Assembly: GCA_033063855.1 (NCBI GenBank)
Contig: CP093830.1
Span: forward strand, 20,026,854-20,090,853
Length of the DNA stretch: 64,000 nucleotides
Reading direction: 5' to 3'
Source of the DNA: Smittia aterrima
Lineage: Eukaryota > Arthropoda > Insecta > Diptera > Chironomidae
Both the position numbers and the translations under genes were made by a program. Below are positions 21,177 through 31,642 of this stretch, piece after piece (the stretch's first letter is position 1; each line of letters begins with the position of its first letter). The notes under the pieces are model-generated. The model worked only from the letters and a program-made list of their open reading frames with translations, was not told the origin of the DNA and made no database searches.

Positions 21177-22032
21177 ATGTTGAAGCTTGTGACGGTTGCT
21201 TTGCTTTTGGTTGCTGCAGTAGCTGCCAATCCAACTGAGACAGTTTTTCGTCATCGCTATCAAAGAAATGCGGTGAGACTTCTCGGAGTTGAACCTTCAC
21301 GAGGTGGAAGAATCGTCGGTGGAGCTGACGCAAGAATCGAAGATCATCCATACCAAATCGCACTTTTCTACACACGCCGACACACTTGCGGCGGCAGCAT
21401 TCTCAATCAATACACAATCCTCTCAGCAGCTCATTGTACTTTGTAAGTTTTGTTTAAAATATTCCTTCTCAATTTATTAAAATTAAAACTTTCACAGTGA
21501 CCGTGATTTGACTGACTTCCAAGTTCTCGCTGGTGAAAGTAATATTAACGATGGAACTTTGAATCCTGCATGGACCGTCATTGAACATCCTGAATACGAT
21601 GACGATGAGCTCACCAATGACATCGTTATCTTGAAGATTACTGATGCCTTGGTCTTCAGTACCCGCATTCAACCGATTTCATTGCCAACACCAAACTTCC
21701 AAGTTGCTCCTGGTAGCGCTACAACTCTCGCTGGCTGGGGAACTCTCGAATGGAATACCAGACTCTACCCAGATGTTCTTCAAGCCGTTGTCAAGCCTTC
21801 TTTGTCGAACGAAGAGTGCCAGAGAATTTATACCGACGAAGAAATCCTCGACACTCACTTGTGCTCAGGTGAATATGGACGTGACGCTTGCCAAGGAGAT
21901 TCAGGTGGCCCATTGGTCTACAACAACGTTCACGTTGGAATCGTTTCATGGGGTTATTACTGCGCTCGCGACTACCCAACAGTTTACACTCGCGTCTCTT
22001 CCTTCCTCACATTCATCTTGTCTCACGCATAA
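21177..22032 (+). CDS. Trypsin-type serine protease (S1 family), secreted
   Basis: Two exons, 21177-21442 and 21498-22032, give 266 aa. A signal peptide ends near ANP (residue 18). The activation site is R45|IVGG. Triad: His86 (SAAHC), Asp130 (NDIVIL), Ser224 (GDSGGP). Asp218 at the base of the S1 pocket indicates trypsin specificity. It is clearly distinct from the neighbour at 19814 (fewer introns, different propeptide), so this is an old tandem pair or two members of a larger cluster. Role likely digestive; not proven. Confidence 0.94.
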
Positions 22033-22442
22033 AAACATTTCTTTTAAAAACATTAAAACGTTGATTAACATTGAACTTGTTTTGTTTGCTTTGACTAAAC
22101 AATATTTGGAATCTTATCAGCGCCGATTTGATAAAAATTGGGAAAATCCAAAACAAATTTGCTTTTGTCATTCAATCGGAGTTGGATTAAAAATTAAACT
22201 TTCTGTCTAAGCATTTCCAATGAAAGTCGTTGACTCAAAAAGAAATTTGATGACTTGCAATTGAAGTTCACAATTGTTTCAATGATTTGCATCGTAATAG
22301 CTTGAATCAATCAACTTCCGTTGCTTGCACGCGAATCGATTATTGCAAACTTTGCAGGATTCGTTTGCGATTTATATTTAGCACAGAAAAAAAATGCTTG
22401 ACGTTTTCAAATGAGAAGGTTGAAGAGATGGAAATATTCTGC

Positions 22443-22449
22443 TATAAAA
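22443..22449 (+). promoter_or_regulatory. TATA box of serine-rich gene 1
   Basis: GCTATAAAAACTG. The same GCTATAAAAC/A CT context recurs at 23094-23100 before gene 2, and a weaker CAATAAAAACTC is found at about 23944 before gene 3. The promoters were duplicated with the genes. Confidence 0.7.
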
Positions 22450-22497
22450 ACTGAAATGATTTGAAACAAACTACATTGTTACCAAGAATATTGAATA

Positions 22498-22929
22498 ATG
22501 AGAATCGCAGTTGTCGCAGCTTTCGTGATTTTAGGTGAGAAGAAAGATTCTTTTTTAAATAAAATTTTAATCAATTTATTATTCACAGCCGTTTGCGCTT
22601 GCCACGCTCATCGAACAAATGAGATCCGTGACAGCAACGGAAGAACTTGGGAGGACAAAGTAATTGAGCATGAACAAAGAAAAGTTAATGCTTTGAAGGA
22701 AGAAGTTCGTGATCTTTACAATGAACTCAAAAATAAAATGAAGTCGATGAAGCCTTCATCTTCTTCCTCATCGTCATCGAGCTCTGGAAAGGGTTCTAAC
22801 AGTGACTCAACTTCTTCTTCATCATCATCATCCGAAGAAATGTCACACCAGGATTTGTTGAATCATCTCAACAGCCAGAAAGTTCAACTCAAGATGACCA
22901 AAGAGGCAATGAAGCATCACATGCATTAA
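22498..22929 (+). CDS. Serine-rich secreted protein 1 of a tandem trio
   Basis: A 37-nt first exon (22498-22534) encodes most of the signal peptide. Exon 2 (22589-22929) completes 125 aa. A signal peptide ending near CACHA is followed by RTNEIRDSNGR. A predicted helical Lys/Glu segment (about 35-68), serine runs at about 69-78 and 88-94, then a helical tail ending HHMH complete it. The only cysteines lie in or at the edge of the signal peptide. Acidic residues following the serines resemble secretory-pathway kinase (S-x-E type) sites. I do not recognise the family. Two paralogues follow in the same orientation. Confidence 0.8.
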   Translation: MRIAVVAAFVILGEKKDSFLNKILINLLFTAVCACHAHRTNEIRDSNGRTWEDKVIEHEQRKVNALKEEVRDLYNELKNKMKSMKPSSSSSSSSSSGKGSNSDSTSSSSSSSEEMSHQDLLNHLNSQKVQLKMTKEAMKHHMH

Positions 22930-23173
22930 CTTAATGTTATTTCCTGAAATTTGATTTATTAAAAAAAAATCAATAAAACTTCAAATAACTAAAGTTCAAT
23001 TTTTTCGGTGTTAGCTAAGCTGATGAACAGCTGTTTTCAGTTTCCACAGAGAGTTGACGTTTTCTGAATAGGAAGGGATGAAAATTTTTCCGCTATAAAA
23101 CTCAGATGATGAGCTGCTCGTCTTATCAGTTTGAATTGATTCGACTTGGAATCATCATCAGAAATAATAAACA

Positions 23174-23652
23174 ATGAGAATCGCAATTGCAGCAGTTTTC
23201 GTGCTTTTAGGTAAAAGAAATTTATTTGTTTTTTAATTAAAATTGTTCTAATGATTTTATTCATAGCCGTTTGTGCTTGTGACGCTTATCGATCGAATGA
23301 GATGCGTGACAACAACGTAAGAACTCGAATGGACAAAAAGATTGAACGAAGAGAATTCGAGGATGCATTTTATTCTGCATTTTTCACAGCACTCGGAGAA
23401 AAGTTGAGGAACGGGCCATCTTCCTCATCTTCATCGAGCTCTGACAACGACTCTGGCAATAACTCTCTATCAACAGAAGAATTGAATCGAGTTGGTTCAG
23501 AAACGGGAATGACGCATCAGCAGATGTACGATCATCTCAATCTCGAGAATATCAACCAAAAAATGACAAAGCCTGAGATGTTGAATTATCTTAAGGCCAA
23601 GAAAGCTGAACTCAAAAGTGTTATGGCCGAAGTTAAGCAACAAACGAATTAA
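23174..23652 (+). CDS. Serine-rich secreted protein 2 of a tandem trio
   Basis: Exons 23174-23210 and 23267-23652 give 140 aa. It has the same 37-nt signal-peptide exon, the same VCAC-x-A/G-x-R-T/S-N-E-M/I-R-D start, one serine run (SSSSSSSSDND) and the shared tail pattern MT-H/R-Q-x-M-x-DHLN. The middle differs from gene 1, so the ends and the serine tract are the conserved parts. Function unknown. Confidence 0.8.
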
Positions 23653-24012
23653 CTTGTTGGCATCTCTTAAAAATTGATTTTCTTTAAAAGATCAATAAAA
23701 TTCTAAATAACAAAAGTTGAAATTAAAAACTGTTGATTTAAGCAATTTCCATTTTATTTCAGCTGATAAACAGACAATGTCGACATTACACAGTTCGCAA
23801 TCAAACGAATTCATTGATTTGTTTCAGGATTTGTATCAAGGAAAAGAAAAGTCAGATGCGTCGTAAATCGCCGATGTTTGAGTTGAGCCAACTACTATCG
23901 ACAATTTGCGTTTTCCTGAAGGGAAGGGATACTTACTTTCTACAATAAAAACTCAGATGAATCTGATTATTTCATCAGTTTTATTTTTTTCGACTTGAAA
24001 ACATCATCAGCA

Positions 24013-24550
24013 ATGAGAATCGCAATTGTCGTAGTTTTCGTGCTTTTGGGTGAGGGAGATAAATTTTCTTATTTAATTAACATTGTTTCAACATAATTTT
24101 TTATTCAAAGCCGTTTGTGCTTGTCACGGTCATCGAACGAATGAGATGCGTGACAACAAAATCACAGCTCGAATGCATAAAGGGGACAAAGTTGCAGATA
24201 TTTTAATGGATCCACACGTTCTTAGATTTTTCATTGAGCTAGATAAACATTTCAAGGCCGAGAAGAAACATCCATCTTCTTCGAGCTCTTTCGTCGCTGA
24301 CAGCGACTATGATGACGACTCTGCCTCATCGTCAACCGAAGAAATGGAAGAAATGAAGGGAAAGGATAAAATAACTAAAATGACACGCCAGGAGATGTGG
24401 GATCATCTCAACCAAATTGAAGATCAATACATGACAAAACAACAGTTGTTACATCATCTCATCAACCGGAGAGTCCAACTCAAAATGACTAAGCACGAAA
24501 TTGAGAAACTTAATTCACTTAAAATCATTTCGCAAAATTCGGGATTTTAA
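24013..24550 (+). CDS. Serine-rich secreted protein 3 of a tandem trio
   Basis: Exons 24013-24049 and 24111-24550 give 158 aa. The signal peptide (MRIAIVVVFVLL) and VCACHGHRTNEMRDN match genes 1 and 2. The serine tract is broken up by acidic residues (DSDYDDDSASSSTEEM). The C-terminal MTRQEMWDHLN and LKMTK motifs are shared. It is the longest and most diverged copy, with a C-terminal extension ending SQNSGF. Confidence 0.8.
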
Positions 24551-25064
24551 TAAAACTTCTAAAGTTCAAGGGAAATTTTTCATTTCAACTTAATTGATGC
24601 GACAATCTCGATTTGTTTTTCAACCTTGTGAACTCATTGAGATTAAAAAGGAGCAAGGCAATGAAAGTAAAGTCAATTTCCAACAAGAAACTTTGTATTG
24701 ACAATCAGTCAGACATTAAGTCTATCGCTCATTGCGTTCTACATTTTTTCATTCATCAATAAAACCTTAAAAATTGTCAGTCAACTCGTATGATGTTGAG
24801 GTTTGCTTTTAATTGTAACTCGATGACTCAAGAGCTTACAGAATTTGATCGAGTAAAATCGAATGTTAAATTGCGCGAAGAAACTTTTGCGGACGTGACG
24901 AAAAGAAATGATTGAGTGTTGAAGTGTTGGTTAATAATTTTATGTCATCAGCATAATTGCAAATTATGTTGAGTCTGAAAATTTATTTATCGAAAATTTA
25001 TTCAATTTATCGTCAGTTGAAGCTTGATCGTTGTCTTGAGTAGTTGAAAGTAGAAAAAAGTAAA

Positions 25065-26091
25065 ATGTTTCGTTGGCAAGTAATTGCAGTCTTTGCTCTG
25101 CTGGTTTGCTGCTGTGAATCTTCATCTTTGAAAGGCTACGACGAAATTGAAACACTTTATGAAGATTCAACTGATCTGCCGAACACCTCGATCACTGAGA
25201 CATCGACTGACGAAGTTTTTACGGAACCTCCAGAAAGTGCAAAGAGCGAAGAAAAATATATTTCATCAGAAAATCCAACTTCGGAAGCTCACACAGATTC
25301 CACTGAAATTAAAGACGGAAAATTCTTTGAATTGAAGATGACAATAGAGCAAAAGTGGTCTGACATTTTCATCGACGAGAATAGTGAAACCTTCAACAAT
25401 CTGTCCAATAGTCTAGGAGGTGAGCTTATCGATTTAATCGATAACTCTCGAGAAGCTAAAGAACCGAACATGACCAACTTTAAACTCGTTGAGGTTCTAC
25501 CGAGTAAAGAATCTAAAGAACATGTTTACGTGACGTTCGTCGTTTCCTCGAAGCAAGAAATCAGCGGAGAAGAATTGAGCATTGCCATTAAGAACAGAAT
25601 TCTCCTCCATGGATCAATTTACACATTCAACGCAACAGATGAAGGATTCTCATTGAAAAACATTACTGAGGAAGAAGCAAAAGCATTGGAGAGCAAACAA
25701 TTTCCTTTACAAATTTGTGGAATAGGTAAAAAATATTTATTCATTTAATATTCTCCTGAGTTTATTATTTTTTTGATTATTAGACGACGACAGCGAACCG
25801 ACAACAAACTCTTCCGTCGAGTCAGGTGAAATATTTCATAATAACTTCAAGTGCCAACGAGAAAAAATTCAACGTGGAGAGACTTCGATTTATATTTTTG
25901 AGAATCAACCAGAATGCTTGGACGGAGTTCGCAATGGAAACGACGAAGAGCAAATGGAAGCTAAAGTGAAATTGCCGAAATCCAATGAAACTGGCAAATG
26001 CAGTAGAAACGTGAAACGATCTGCCATCGATGAAGAAGAAACTATCATCGTTATCAAGAAACGCGGCAACAAAGTGTTCATTGAAATTTGA
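25065..26091 (+). CDS. Secreted SEA-domain protein with degenerate LDLa-like tail
   Basis: Exons 25065-25725 and 25784-26091 give 322 aa. A signal peptide (1-20) precedes a Thr/Ser/Glu-rich mucin-like stretch (about 25-85). A SEA-like domain (about 93-215) follows: hydrophobic start ELKMTIEQKW, FNNLSNSL, then FKLVEVLPS and VYVTFVV. The GSVVV self-cleavage motif is absent. Exon 2 has FKCQ ... CLDGVRNGNDEEQ, reminiscent of an LDL-receptor class A repeat that has lost most cysteines. SEA followed by LDLa occurs in perlecan, but I cannot claim orthology. Several N-glycosylation sequons are present. It is probably an extracellular or apical-surface protein. Confidence 0.7.
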
Positions 26092-26347
26092 GGAGAACGG
26101 AATTTTGAATAAACTTTTTTTCCTAACAAAAAATATTTGTTTCGCAATTTTATTCGCTCGCGTTTCATGGAAACCTAAAACGTCTTGCGAACGTCAAACA
26201 TTCCTTTGCTATTGAACTTCACGAAAATGTTTGTTCAATGTCTTTCGTCCTAGCAACGAATGTGAAAGCTCTCGGTCTCTCTTTCTTCATTGCCAATATT
26301 TTTCGCAGTCATCGCGTAAAGTTCAATGAACACAGTTCAGTAAGAAA

Positions 26348-26923
26348 ATGTCGATAAAGCAAGTGAGAAATGAAAATTTTCAGCCTTTCATTGAAGAAGA
26401 AGGATTCTTTGATGGAACTGGACTGAACGTCCCTCCAGCATTTAATGAGAAAGAAAAGTTATGGCACGAAAGCCTTGAACCTCACATGAGACTCTTCCAT
26501 CATAACACGCTCAGTTCAGCTCGTCGTCACGCGAACTTTATTAATGTTAGGTGAGAATGTCTGGAAGCAATTAAAGTCAAAACTGATTAACTTCGATTTC
26601 TTATTTCTTTAAGATCGCCGAAGGATTCGCTTGACGTTATTTTAAGCAGCGACTACAACCACTCGGATCATTTGTTCAGAGGAAAACATGAAGTTTTCAA
26701 ACAACCAGAAACCAACGACAAGCAAACATTTCGTCGTTTGCGTAATACTCAAGATATCTTCATCGAACCACCAGTTTATCTCAGTCATCCATTAAAGAAA
26801 GGAGGACTCTCTGAGCGTCTTTCAGTTTACAGCGTTAAACTCATCAATTCAGGACCACACTCGCAAATCACAAACCATGGATTCAGTCGACAGAGCGTTG
26901 ATGGAAACTTCTTTAATTATTAG
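26348..26923 (+). CDS. CFAP276: CFAP276 (C1orf194)-type ciliary microtubule inner protein
   Basis: Exons 26348-26550 and 26614-26923 give 170 aa. The match to the CFAP276 family rests on ordered motifs: WHESL, HNTLSSARR, SPKDSLDVILSSDYNH, then a C-terminus SVYSV ... GPHSQITNHGFSRQSVDGNFF, equivalent to the family's GYSRKNDGGFF ending. These proteins lie inside axonemal doublet microtubules; in an insect, expression would be expected in sperm or ciliated sensory neurons. AATAAA at 26940-26945. Its last 50 bp and 3' flank are duplicated at 31420. Confidence 0.82.
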
Positions 26924-27065
26924 ACATGAAGTAGCTTTCAATAAAATGTTTCTTTTTCTTTACTCTAGTGAGAGAATTCCAAAAGCTTTTCATGTCTTTC
27001 TGGGGAGATCACTAAATTTCATTCCTTCGACACACATTCCAGTTACGGCTTGCAAAGCTTCAAAT
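26876..27065 (+). repeat. Direct repeat flanking the F-box pair, left
   Basis: It contains the last codons and 3' flank of CFAP276 (from CATGGATTCAGTCGACAG) joined to a fragment of the TPR gene's 3' end (about 27006-27065, opposite strand). The same order occurs at 31420-31642. In this copy about 29 bp between GAGATCACTAA and GAGATCGCTAA is missing, which removes the TPR stop codon, so this TPR piece is a dead fragment. Confidence 0.85.
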
Positions 27066-27419
27066 GATTTGAATCAAATCGCAAGAACTTTTACTCACCG
27101 AGTGATGTTCTGGTCAAATCGATTAGAAGACGAATACATCACTAAAGTTCCGAAGTGAATATTGATCGATAAAACGATAATCCTTCAAATGTACTGTCCG
27201 ATTTCAACTCCTCCAACTCTATCTGAATCCTAATTATGGGAAATACCCAACTAAATTGACTTTTCAACAGGAAACACATTAATCAAGAATTGAAACGAAA
27301 TCATGTTTGAAAATTTATTTTAAATCGAAAAAAATAAAAACAGCAAATAATTAAATAAAAGTTAAAAGAGCCAACTCGTAGGAATAAAAAAATTAATTTA
27401 AGAAGAGATTTCAACGAAT

Positions 27420-28832
27420 TTACTCTCCATCTAATCCCGTAAAAAATTCAAATGGAGTGATTAATGGACCGTGAACGGAATAGTTCTCAAAAATTTCTTC
27501 TATTTCCTTTCTATCGACTCCTTGCGGTCCTAAAACTCTCAATTCTTCAAACTTTCTGTTCATCGATTTCAACATTTTAAATATTTCTTCATCGATTGAT
27601 GGGATTTGGATTTTTTTAACTTTTGGCATTGAATGTAACAAAAATTTAAGGCTGACAGCGTTAGCACATTCAAGTAAACTTAGATCAGTGATTGAGTTTG
27701 AAATTTTAGTTGGAATTTCGTTATCGGAAAAAGGCGCAGAATACTTAAGCCCGAGACTTTTCAGCTTCGGCATTTTCATTATCACATCGAAGGTTTCTTT
27801 GTCTTCAACGTGTAGTTCGGTAATCAACTTCTCGAGATGATCGCTTTGAGAAATAAGAAAGTTCCGAAAGTTGGTGTTAGGCACACGAATAACGAGTATT
27901 GTCAAACTTTTGAGCTTAAATTTAAACTGTTTCCAAGATTCATCTTCAAATATCTGACCTGAGATATCTGAACTAATTTCAAGGCTTCTGAGATTGTCGA
28001 AGTTTTCGAGCATTTTTGTTAAAATATCTTTGCCAATTTTACCAGAAAAGTCGACTAAACAAAGTTCTTCGACAGCAACACAGTTTATTAAAAATCTAAC
28101 CAAAGTGTCGCCACAACTCTCATTGGCCAAAAGATAAACTTGTAGTTTTTTCAGCTTCGGAAATTTTAGAGGTTCGAAATATTCAACCTCCGAAGTGGGT
28201 TCTTCAAATGAAAGGACGCCATCATCCATGACAAAAATGCTTTCCACTGATGATTCGATTGATGAAAACAATCTCCACATATCACGTTTTTTTCTAAAAT
28301 AAATATTATCGAATGAAACATTTTTCCATTCGTGACTTTGAAAAACATCGAGTTCTGAATTGGTCACGTTGTTGCCGTAGTAGCCGTAGTAACGAACTTC
28401 AATGCTCTGATACAGTCTCGAGCTGTTCTTCAGCAAATTGTAAATTTCTGGATTTCCGTTCAAACGTTTAACATCAAAAGCAACTAGAATGTTTTTCATA
28501 AGAACTTTCGATGATGCGATAAAATTGTAATAACTTGGGTTCACTTCTGAAGCTTTGATTAAATCTTTGCCGTTTAAATGATGAAAAATCATTTCGCGGA
28601 TGTCAAGAAAACGCGAGAAATATTCCAAAGGATCCATTTTTGTCAACTCAAGTAATTTGATAATTTTCTTATTCTGCTTTTCGTTTGAACAAGTAACAAC
28701 GAAATTTTTTTTCAAAAAAGAAAAAAATTTGGTCTCGAAATCTTGTGTGCATTCCACGCTTTGAAACTCGATGGAAAATTTTCGCTTCAATGACATTTCC
28801 TTATCGGAGACCGGTGAGGTGCTTTTCTCCAT
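27420..28832 (-). CDS. F-box/LRR protein, copy 2 (intact)
   Basis: Single coding exon, 470 aa. Residues 1-65 are a family-specific N-terminus (SDKEMSLKRKFSIEFQ). The F-box covers about 68-112 (DPLEYFSRFLDIREMIFHHLNGKDLIKASEVNPSYY). The rest is leucine-rich repeat-like with motifs MPKLKSLGLKY, SITDLSLL and LHSMPKVKKIQI. It is expected to bind Skp1 and act as the substrate receptor of an SCF E3 ligase. It is the only copy of the three without a frame lesion. It forms a tandem pair with copy 3 and is 10 kb from copy 1, all on the minus strand. Confidence 0.88.
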   Translation of the reverse strand: MEKSTSPVSDKEMSLKRKFSIEFQSVECTQDFETKFFSFLKKNFVVTCSNEKQNKKIIKLLELTKMDPLEYFSRFLDIREMIFHHLNGKDLIKASEVNPSYYNFIASSKVLMKNILVAFDVKRLNGNPEIYNLLKNSSRLYQSIEVRYYGYYGNNVTNSELDVFQSHEWKNVSFDNIYFRKKRDMWRLFSSIESSVESIFVMDDGVLSFEEPTSEVEYFEPLKFPKLKKLQVYLLANESCGDTLVRFLINCVAVEELCLVDFSGKIGKDILTKMLENFDNLRSLEISSDISGQIFEDESWKQFKFKLKSLTILVIRVPNTNFRNFLISQSDHLEKLITELHVEDKETFDVIMKMPKLKSLGLKYSAPFSDNEIPTKISNSITDLSLLECANAVSLKFLLHSMPKVKKIQIPSIDEEIFKMLKSMNRKFEELRVLGPQGVDRKEIEEIFENYSVHGPLITPFEFFTGLDGE

Positions 28833-29293
28833 AATTTTTATATAAAAAGTAAAAAAGAATTCAAATGAAAAAAATATTCCTGAAGGAAAAATAATGCGAG
28901 CTAATTGATGTTACCTTTTCGAAAACAGAGAACGAAATGAAAGAAGCGATGAAAAAGTTTTCCTTTTTTTATTTATTTCAGAGAACCCAAAACTTATTTG
29001 ACCGTTAAGATATCGTTCATTTGGAGATTTTCTTTGTTGGTCGAAAAGCCACATGTCCTTTTGAAATTTAGCAGAGTTGAGAGTTCTTCTGCTAATGAAG
29101 ACAAGAATCCAAAACTGTTGAATGTTGTAAAAAATTGAAACAAATTATGTTTGAAAATTTATTTTAAATCAAAAAATATTTTTGAAAAATGTAAAACATT
29201 AAATAATTGAAGAAAAATTTAAAGCACGCATTTTAAAATCCAATAATAAGAAAATTAATTTCTTTGCATTTAGAGTTTTCAACGAATTTATTT

Positions 29294-30729
29294 TCAGAGT
29301 TCTTCCCATAAAAATTTGAATGGACTGATTGATCGACCGTAAAAGGAGAAGTTCTCAAAAATTTCTTCTATTTCCTTTCTTTCGACTCTTTCCGTTTCTG
29401 AAACTCTCAATTCTTCAAATTTTCTGTTCATTGATTTCAACATTTTAAATATTTCATTTCGATCTCCTTCGATCATTTCGATTTGGATTTTTTTAACTTT
29501 CGGCATTGAATATAACAGAAATTTAAAACTGACAGCGCTAGAACATTTAAACAAACTTAGATCAGTGATTGAGTTTGAAATTTGATTTAGAATTTCGTTC
29601 TCGGAAAAACCCTCAGAATACTTAATCCCGAGACTCTTCAGCTTCGGCATTTTCATTATCACGTCGAAGGTTTCTTTGTCTTCAACGTATACATCGGTAA
29701 TCAACTTCTCGAGATGATCGCTTTGTGAAATAAGGAAGTTTCTAAAGTTGGTGTTAAACCGAGGCTTCGTAAGTAATTTCAAACTCTTGAGCTTAAATTG
29801 GAACTGGTGTTTCCAAGATTCATCATCAAATATTTTATCTATCATTGCTTTATCAATTAAGAGAATTCTTAGATTGTCGAATTTTTCGAACATTTTTGTT
29901 AAAATATCTTTCCTAGTATCACCAGACCAATCAAAGTCTTCGACAGCAACAGCGTTTGATAAAAATCTGGCCAGATCGTCGCCACATCTGTCATAGGATA
30001 AAAGATAAACTTGAATTTTTTTCAGATTTGGAAATTTTAGAGATTCAAAAGATTCAATCTCTGAAGATGGATCTTCAAATGAAAGGTCGCCCCCATCTAA
30101 GACATTAATGCTTTCCACTGATAATTCGACTGATGAAAGCAATCTCCACAAATCCAGTTTTTTTCTAAAATAAATATTTTTGAGTGAAACATTTTTCCAT
30201 TCGTGAGCCTTGCAATGAAAAAAATCAAGTTCTGAATTGGTCACATAGTCGCCGACATTTCCTCTAATTCCATCAATATTTTTGAGACATCGCCGGACTT
30301 TAATGTTCTGATAGAGTCTCGAGCTGTTCTTCAGCAAATCGAAGTCTTCCTGATGCAGCGGGTTTTTTTCTTCAAAAACAATTTTAATCCTTTCCATAAG
30401 AACTTTCGATGATGCGATAAAATTGTAATAACTTGGATTGACTTCTGAAATCTTTATCAAATCGTTTCCATTTAAATATTTTAAAATCATTTCGGAGATT
30501 TCAAGAAATCGTGAGAAATGTTCCAAAGGATCCATGTTTGTCATCTCCATAATTTGATAATTTTCTTATTCGGCTTTCCGTTTGAACAAGTAAAGACAAA
30601 ATTTTTTTTCAATAAAGAAAAAAATTTGGCCTCAAAATCTGGTGTACATTCAACGCTTTGAAACTCGATGGAAAATTTTCGCTTCAATGACATTTCCTTA
30701 TCGGAGACCGGTGATGCGCTTTTCTCCAT
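29294..30729 (-). pseudogene. F-box/LRR protein, copy 3, one-base deletion near the N-terminus
   Basis: Residues 1-60 read as in copy 2 (30541-30729), then a one-nucleotide deletion at about 30547-30551 (relative to copies 1 and 2) ends the frame after KIIKL. The remaining 418 codons (29294-30550) are fully open and begin with ATG-GAG-ATG just before the F-box (MDPLEHFSRFLEISEMIL). The lesion removes only the N-terminal extension, so re-initiation could still yield an F-box/LRR protein. Otherwise this is a recent pseudogene. The LRR part is as well preserved as in copy 2. Confidence 0.8.
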
Positions 30730-31419
30730 AATTTTTTTCTTTATCTAAAACGGAAAAAAGAATTTAAATATAAACAATTTCAGAAGAAAAAATAATGCTA
30801 ATTGATGTTACCTTTTCAAAAACCGAGAGCGAAATGAGAGAAGCGGTGAAAAAGTTTTCCTTTATTTATTTCAGAGAACCCAAAACTTCTTTGACCGTTG
30901 AGATATCGTTCAATTGTAGATTTTCTTTGTTGTTCGAAAAGCCACATGTCGCCGATGAAATTTAGCAGAGTTGAGAGTTCTTCTGCTAATGAAGACAAGA
31001 ACCCAAAACTATTGAATGTTGTAACCTTTAAATTTTTTCTGTCGATTCAAATTGACTTTCAAAGAATGGAGTTCTCAGGAAATGAAAGCTGAGCGTACAG
31101 CAATAAAAGATGGTCAAACTTTGACATGGAAAAATTGTTGTCCATTCTAATGTCATGTCTGAAAATTTATTTGATTAACGATTTAAAATCCAGGTTGGTT
31201 AAAACGAAATGTTCTTTAATATCTTGACATAATTTTCGTACCTCGACAAGACACGCGAAGCGTTAAAAGAAAAGAAAAGCAATAAAAATTCCCTCCCAAA
31301 TGCTCATGGACGAAGAAGTCAGTAATTTCCTTTCGAAATACTAATCTATTAAATCAAGTTGTTTGATAGCAACAGAGTTTAATAGAAATCTGAAAAAGTC
31401 TGCAAGGTGTCGCTTGCTT

Positions 31420-31642
31420 CATGGAATCAGTCGACAGAGCGTTGATGGAAATTTCTTTAATTATTAGACATGAAGTAGCTTTCAGTAAAATGTAGTTTCT
31501 TTTTTATTTGCTCGAGAGAGAATCAATACAATTCCAAAAGCTTTTCATGAGATCACTAAGGCACATGAGGCTTTCTGATGAGATCGCTAAATTTCATTCC
31601 TTCGACACACATTCCAGTTACGGCTTGCAAAGCTTCAAATTG
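31420..31642 (+). repeat. Direct repeat flanking the F-box pair, right
   Basis: It starts with a fragment of CFAP276 (GGAATCAGTCGACAGAGC, still open to the same stop in that frame) and runs into the true 3' end of the TPR gene (stop at 31556-31558). It matches 26876-27065. The CFAP276 part here is a fragment without its 5' half. Confidence 0.85.

Noticed and set aside
21644..22210. 188-codon frame overlapping the second trypsin
   Set aside because: Alternative-frame shadow of a gene whose true frame has the full catalytic triad.
26877..27158. 93-codon frame running from the CFAP276 end through 27158
   Set aside because: Out of frame with CFAP276 and crosses the breakpoint of the duplicated junction at about 27065.
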